Below are positions 4,897 to 5,882 of a DNA stretch of 5,882 bases, piece after piece. Under the pieces are notes generated by a model that was not told where the DNA came from, ran no database searches, and worked only from the letters and a program-made list of their open reading frames with translations. A program made the translations under genes and the position numbers. The stretch is from JBBQVO01 sp038211505 (lineage in GTDB: Bacteria; Chloroflexota; Dehalococcoidia; DSTF01; JACRBR01): contig JBBQVO010000193.1 of the NCBI GenBank assembly GCA_038211505.1, positions 1-5,882 of the forward strand, given 5' to 3'. How positions within the stretch are numbered: position 1 is the stretch's first letter; every line of letters begins with the position of its first letter.

Positions 4897-5493
4897 TTGA
4901 AACTAAAGTTGGTCGCTATCGGTATCGCAACGTCTTTGCTCGTCGTATCACCCGCCTTGATCCTAGCAGCGACGCCCACCCCGATCCCTGGCACAGCGAC
5001 CCGCATGGCCCAAACTAGCCCAACGCCGAACGCGGACGTGATGGAGGTCACCGGAGAGGTCCCTGTGCCGCCGGGTACGCCAATCCACGCGGAGGATCTC
5101 GACCCAGGGACCCTCATGGCAACGAACTGCGGAACGGCGATGACCACTCCCGGCGAATCGCTGACCACATCGAGGTTCGCGCTGACAATATCGCGTTCTT
5201 GTGTGGCCGGGCATTCGAATAATATCCGCATTTGCTGGGCGGCCACCGCGTGTCAAGCCGCGGTCTTTCAAGCAGGTAAGACCGATCTCGGGCTTCTCTC
5301 TGATGTGGTTGATTCCCATCCGCCCGAGACCGGCTCCGGCGTTACACCGACTCCGATAGTTTCAGCTTTGCCAAAAACAGGCGCAGCGGAAGCCCAGGGT
5401 AGACGGGATATGCCGAACAGCATTCCATTTCTATTCGCCGCCGGTTTGCTGTGCGCTCTAGCCGCCAGACGGGTGTTGAGCCCACGATATTAG
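4897..5493 (+). CDS. LPXTG-anchored four-cysteine surface protein (paralog 2)
   Basis: The product is 198 residues from a TTG start. A signal peptide (1 to about 24) is followed by a Thr/Pro linker (TPTPIPG at 26-32, SPTPN at 41-45). Residues 49-134 hold the domain shared with paralog 1: VTGEVPV at 51-57, LDP at 68-70, Cys78, Cys102, RICW at 110-114 with Cys113, and Cys119. A second linker contains PPETG (142-146) and TPTP (150-153). The C-terminus has LPKTG (158-162), a charged spacer of 13 residues, a hydrophobic segment (about 176-190) and a basic ending (RRVLSPRY). This matches a sortase sorting signal, in which cleavage between Thr and Gly joins the protein to the cell wall, although the spacer is longer than usual. 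It probably displays the Cys-rich domain on the cell surface. No sortase gene lies in the window. It follows paralog 1 by 75 nt and converges on the LuxR-type gene with a 4-nt gap. Confidence 0.88.
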   Translation: MKLKLVAIGIATSLLVVSPALILAATPTPIPGTATRMAQTSPTPNADVMEVTGEVPVPPGTPIHAEDLDPGTLMATNCGTAMTTPGESLTTSRFALTISRSCVAGHSNNIRICWAATACQAAVFQAGKTDLGLLSDVVDSHPPETGSGVTPTPIVSALPKTGAAEAQGRRDMPNSIPFLFAAGLLCALAARRVLSPRY

Positions 5494-5497
5494 CATG

Positions 5498-5707
5498 TCA
5501 CTTGATCAGCCCCTGCCGCATGCCTTCGGCCACAGCCTGAGCGCGGGTTCCAACCTGAAGCTTTTTCAGCACGACGCGTACGTGTCCGGTCGCCGTGCGG
5601 TACGACACTCCGAGTATCACCCCGATCTCTTTGTCGCCCCGGCCGTCGCGAAGACCTTTGAGAACAATGAGTTGCCCCTCTGTTAGGATCTCTCTTCGAC
5701 TCGCCAA
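5498..5707 (-). CDS. Stand-alone LuxR/GerE-type helix-turn-helix regulator
   Basis: This 69-residue protein consists almost entirely of a LuxR C-terminal DNA-binding domain. LTEGQLIVLKGL (8-19) is followed by DKEIGVILGVSYRTATGHV (25-43), the scaffold and recognition helices, then LKKLQVGTRAQAV (47-59), the family's usual closing helix. It has no receiver, sensor or ligand-binding domain. An in-frame stop (TAG at 5732-5734) lies upstream, so it is not the tail of a longer response regulator in this sequence. The start is TTG at 5705-5707, with a GGGGAGGG ribosome site 6 nt before it. Solo domains of this kind bind DNA as dimers, as NarL- and GerE-type regulators do. Its 3' end nearly touches that of the surface-protein gene, so it may regulate the neighbouring operon (inference). 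Transcription through the junction would also produce antisense RNA. Confidence 0.88.
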   Translation of the reverse strand: MASRREILTEGQLIVLKGLRDGRGDKEIGVILGVSYRTATGHVRVVLKKLQVGTRAQAVAEGMRQGLIK

Positions 5708-5713
5708 TGAAGG

Positions 5714-5721
5714 CCCTCCCC
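5714..5721 (-). promoter_or_regulatory. Ribosome binding site for a TTG start at 5707
   Basis: On the minus strand GGGGAGGG lies 6 nt before TTG. No ATG or GTG in this frame lies near it, and the frame is closed upstream at 5732-5734. Confidence 0.75.
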
Positions 5722-5778
5722 GCCTAGTATCCTACGGGTCGGTCGGCACAGCCATACCAAGATCGGGTCCCATTTTGA

Positions 5779-5882
5779 CTACGAGTCACGTGCCAAAGAT
5801 GGTTTGGTGAGGCCGAGGGCTTCGAGTTCGCCTTCGACGTCTTTCCAGCGCGGCTCGGCGTCCTGCTTCTGTTCGCGGGCGT
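5779..5882 (-). CDS. C-terminal end of an unrecognised protein (5' partial)
   Basis: A frame enters from the right edge on the minus strand and stops at TAG (complement of 5779-5781), giving about 33 residues. They are strongly charged and helical, with REQKQDAEPRWKDVEGELEA followed by LGLTKPSL and a short tail. The charged composition and GC-rich codons resemble real coding sequence, but no family is recognisable from this fragment. It lies upstream of the LuxR-type gene on the same strand, with 71 nt between its stop and that gene's TTG. Confidence 0.5.
   Translation of the reverse strand, partial: AREQKQDAEPRWKDVEGELEALGLTKPSLARDS

Overview
The window looks like chromosomal DNA from a GC-rich, monoderm-type bacterium, most likely a member of the Chloroflexota. 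This is an inference from three things: Thr-Pro-Thr-Pro linkers in a secreted protein, an LPXTG-type surface-anchoring tail, and intergenic repeats of the 'CATTCTGAGCG' and 'GTAGGGGCGG' kinds that I associate with Chloroflexota and some other environmental phyla. No rRNA, tRNA, CRISPR array or transposase gene is visible.

Left part (1-3379): the 3' end of a Gfo/Idh/MocA-type oxidoreductase (1-140, +) converges on an unrecognised 279-residue protein (174-1013, -). Next come a complete Gfo/Idh/MocA NAD(P)-dependent oxidoreductase (1211-2251, -) and an alpha/beta hydrolase (2609-3379, -). These look like ordinary catabolic or accessory metabolic genes. The gaps on either side of the complete oxidoreductase (1014-1210 and 2252-2608) carry no genes. 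They hold copies of two intergenic repeat families in the same order and orientation, including a perfect 35-bp inverted repeat with a 60-nt centre.

Right part (3380-5882): a divergent intergenic region (3380-3610) leads into a likely secreted/surface operon on the + strand. It encodes a small secreted metzincin-type zinc protease (3611-4186) and then two paralogous cell-surface proteins (4255-4821 and 4897-5493). Each paralog has a signal peptide, a shared domain of about 87 residues with four conserved cysteines, and a C-terminal hydrophobic segment with a basic tail. The second carries a clear LPKTG sorting motif; the first has only a degenerate APSTG at the equivalent place. Both paralogs start at TTG behind strong Shine-Dalgarno sequences, and a strong GC hairpin separates them.

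A stand-alone 69-residue LuxR/GerE-type DNA-binding protein (5498-5707, -) converges on the second paralog with a 4-nt gap and also appears to start at TTG. It is a candidate local regulator. The window ends in the 3' end of an unrecognised minus-strand gene (5779-5882). The most interesting part is the protease, paired surface proteins and solo LuxR helix-turn-helix (3540-5721). The surface domain is not one I recognise, and the functional link between the genes is inferred from position only.
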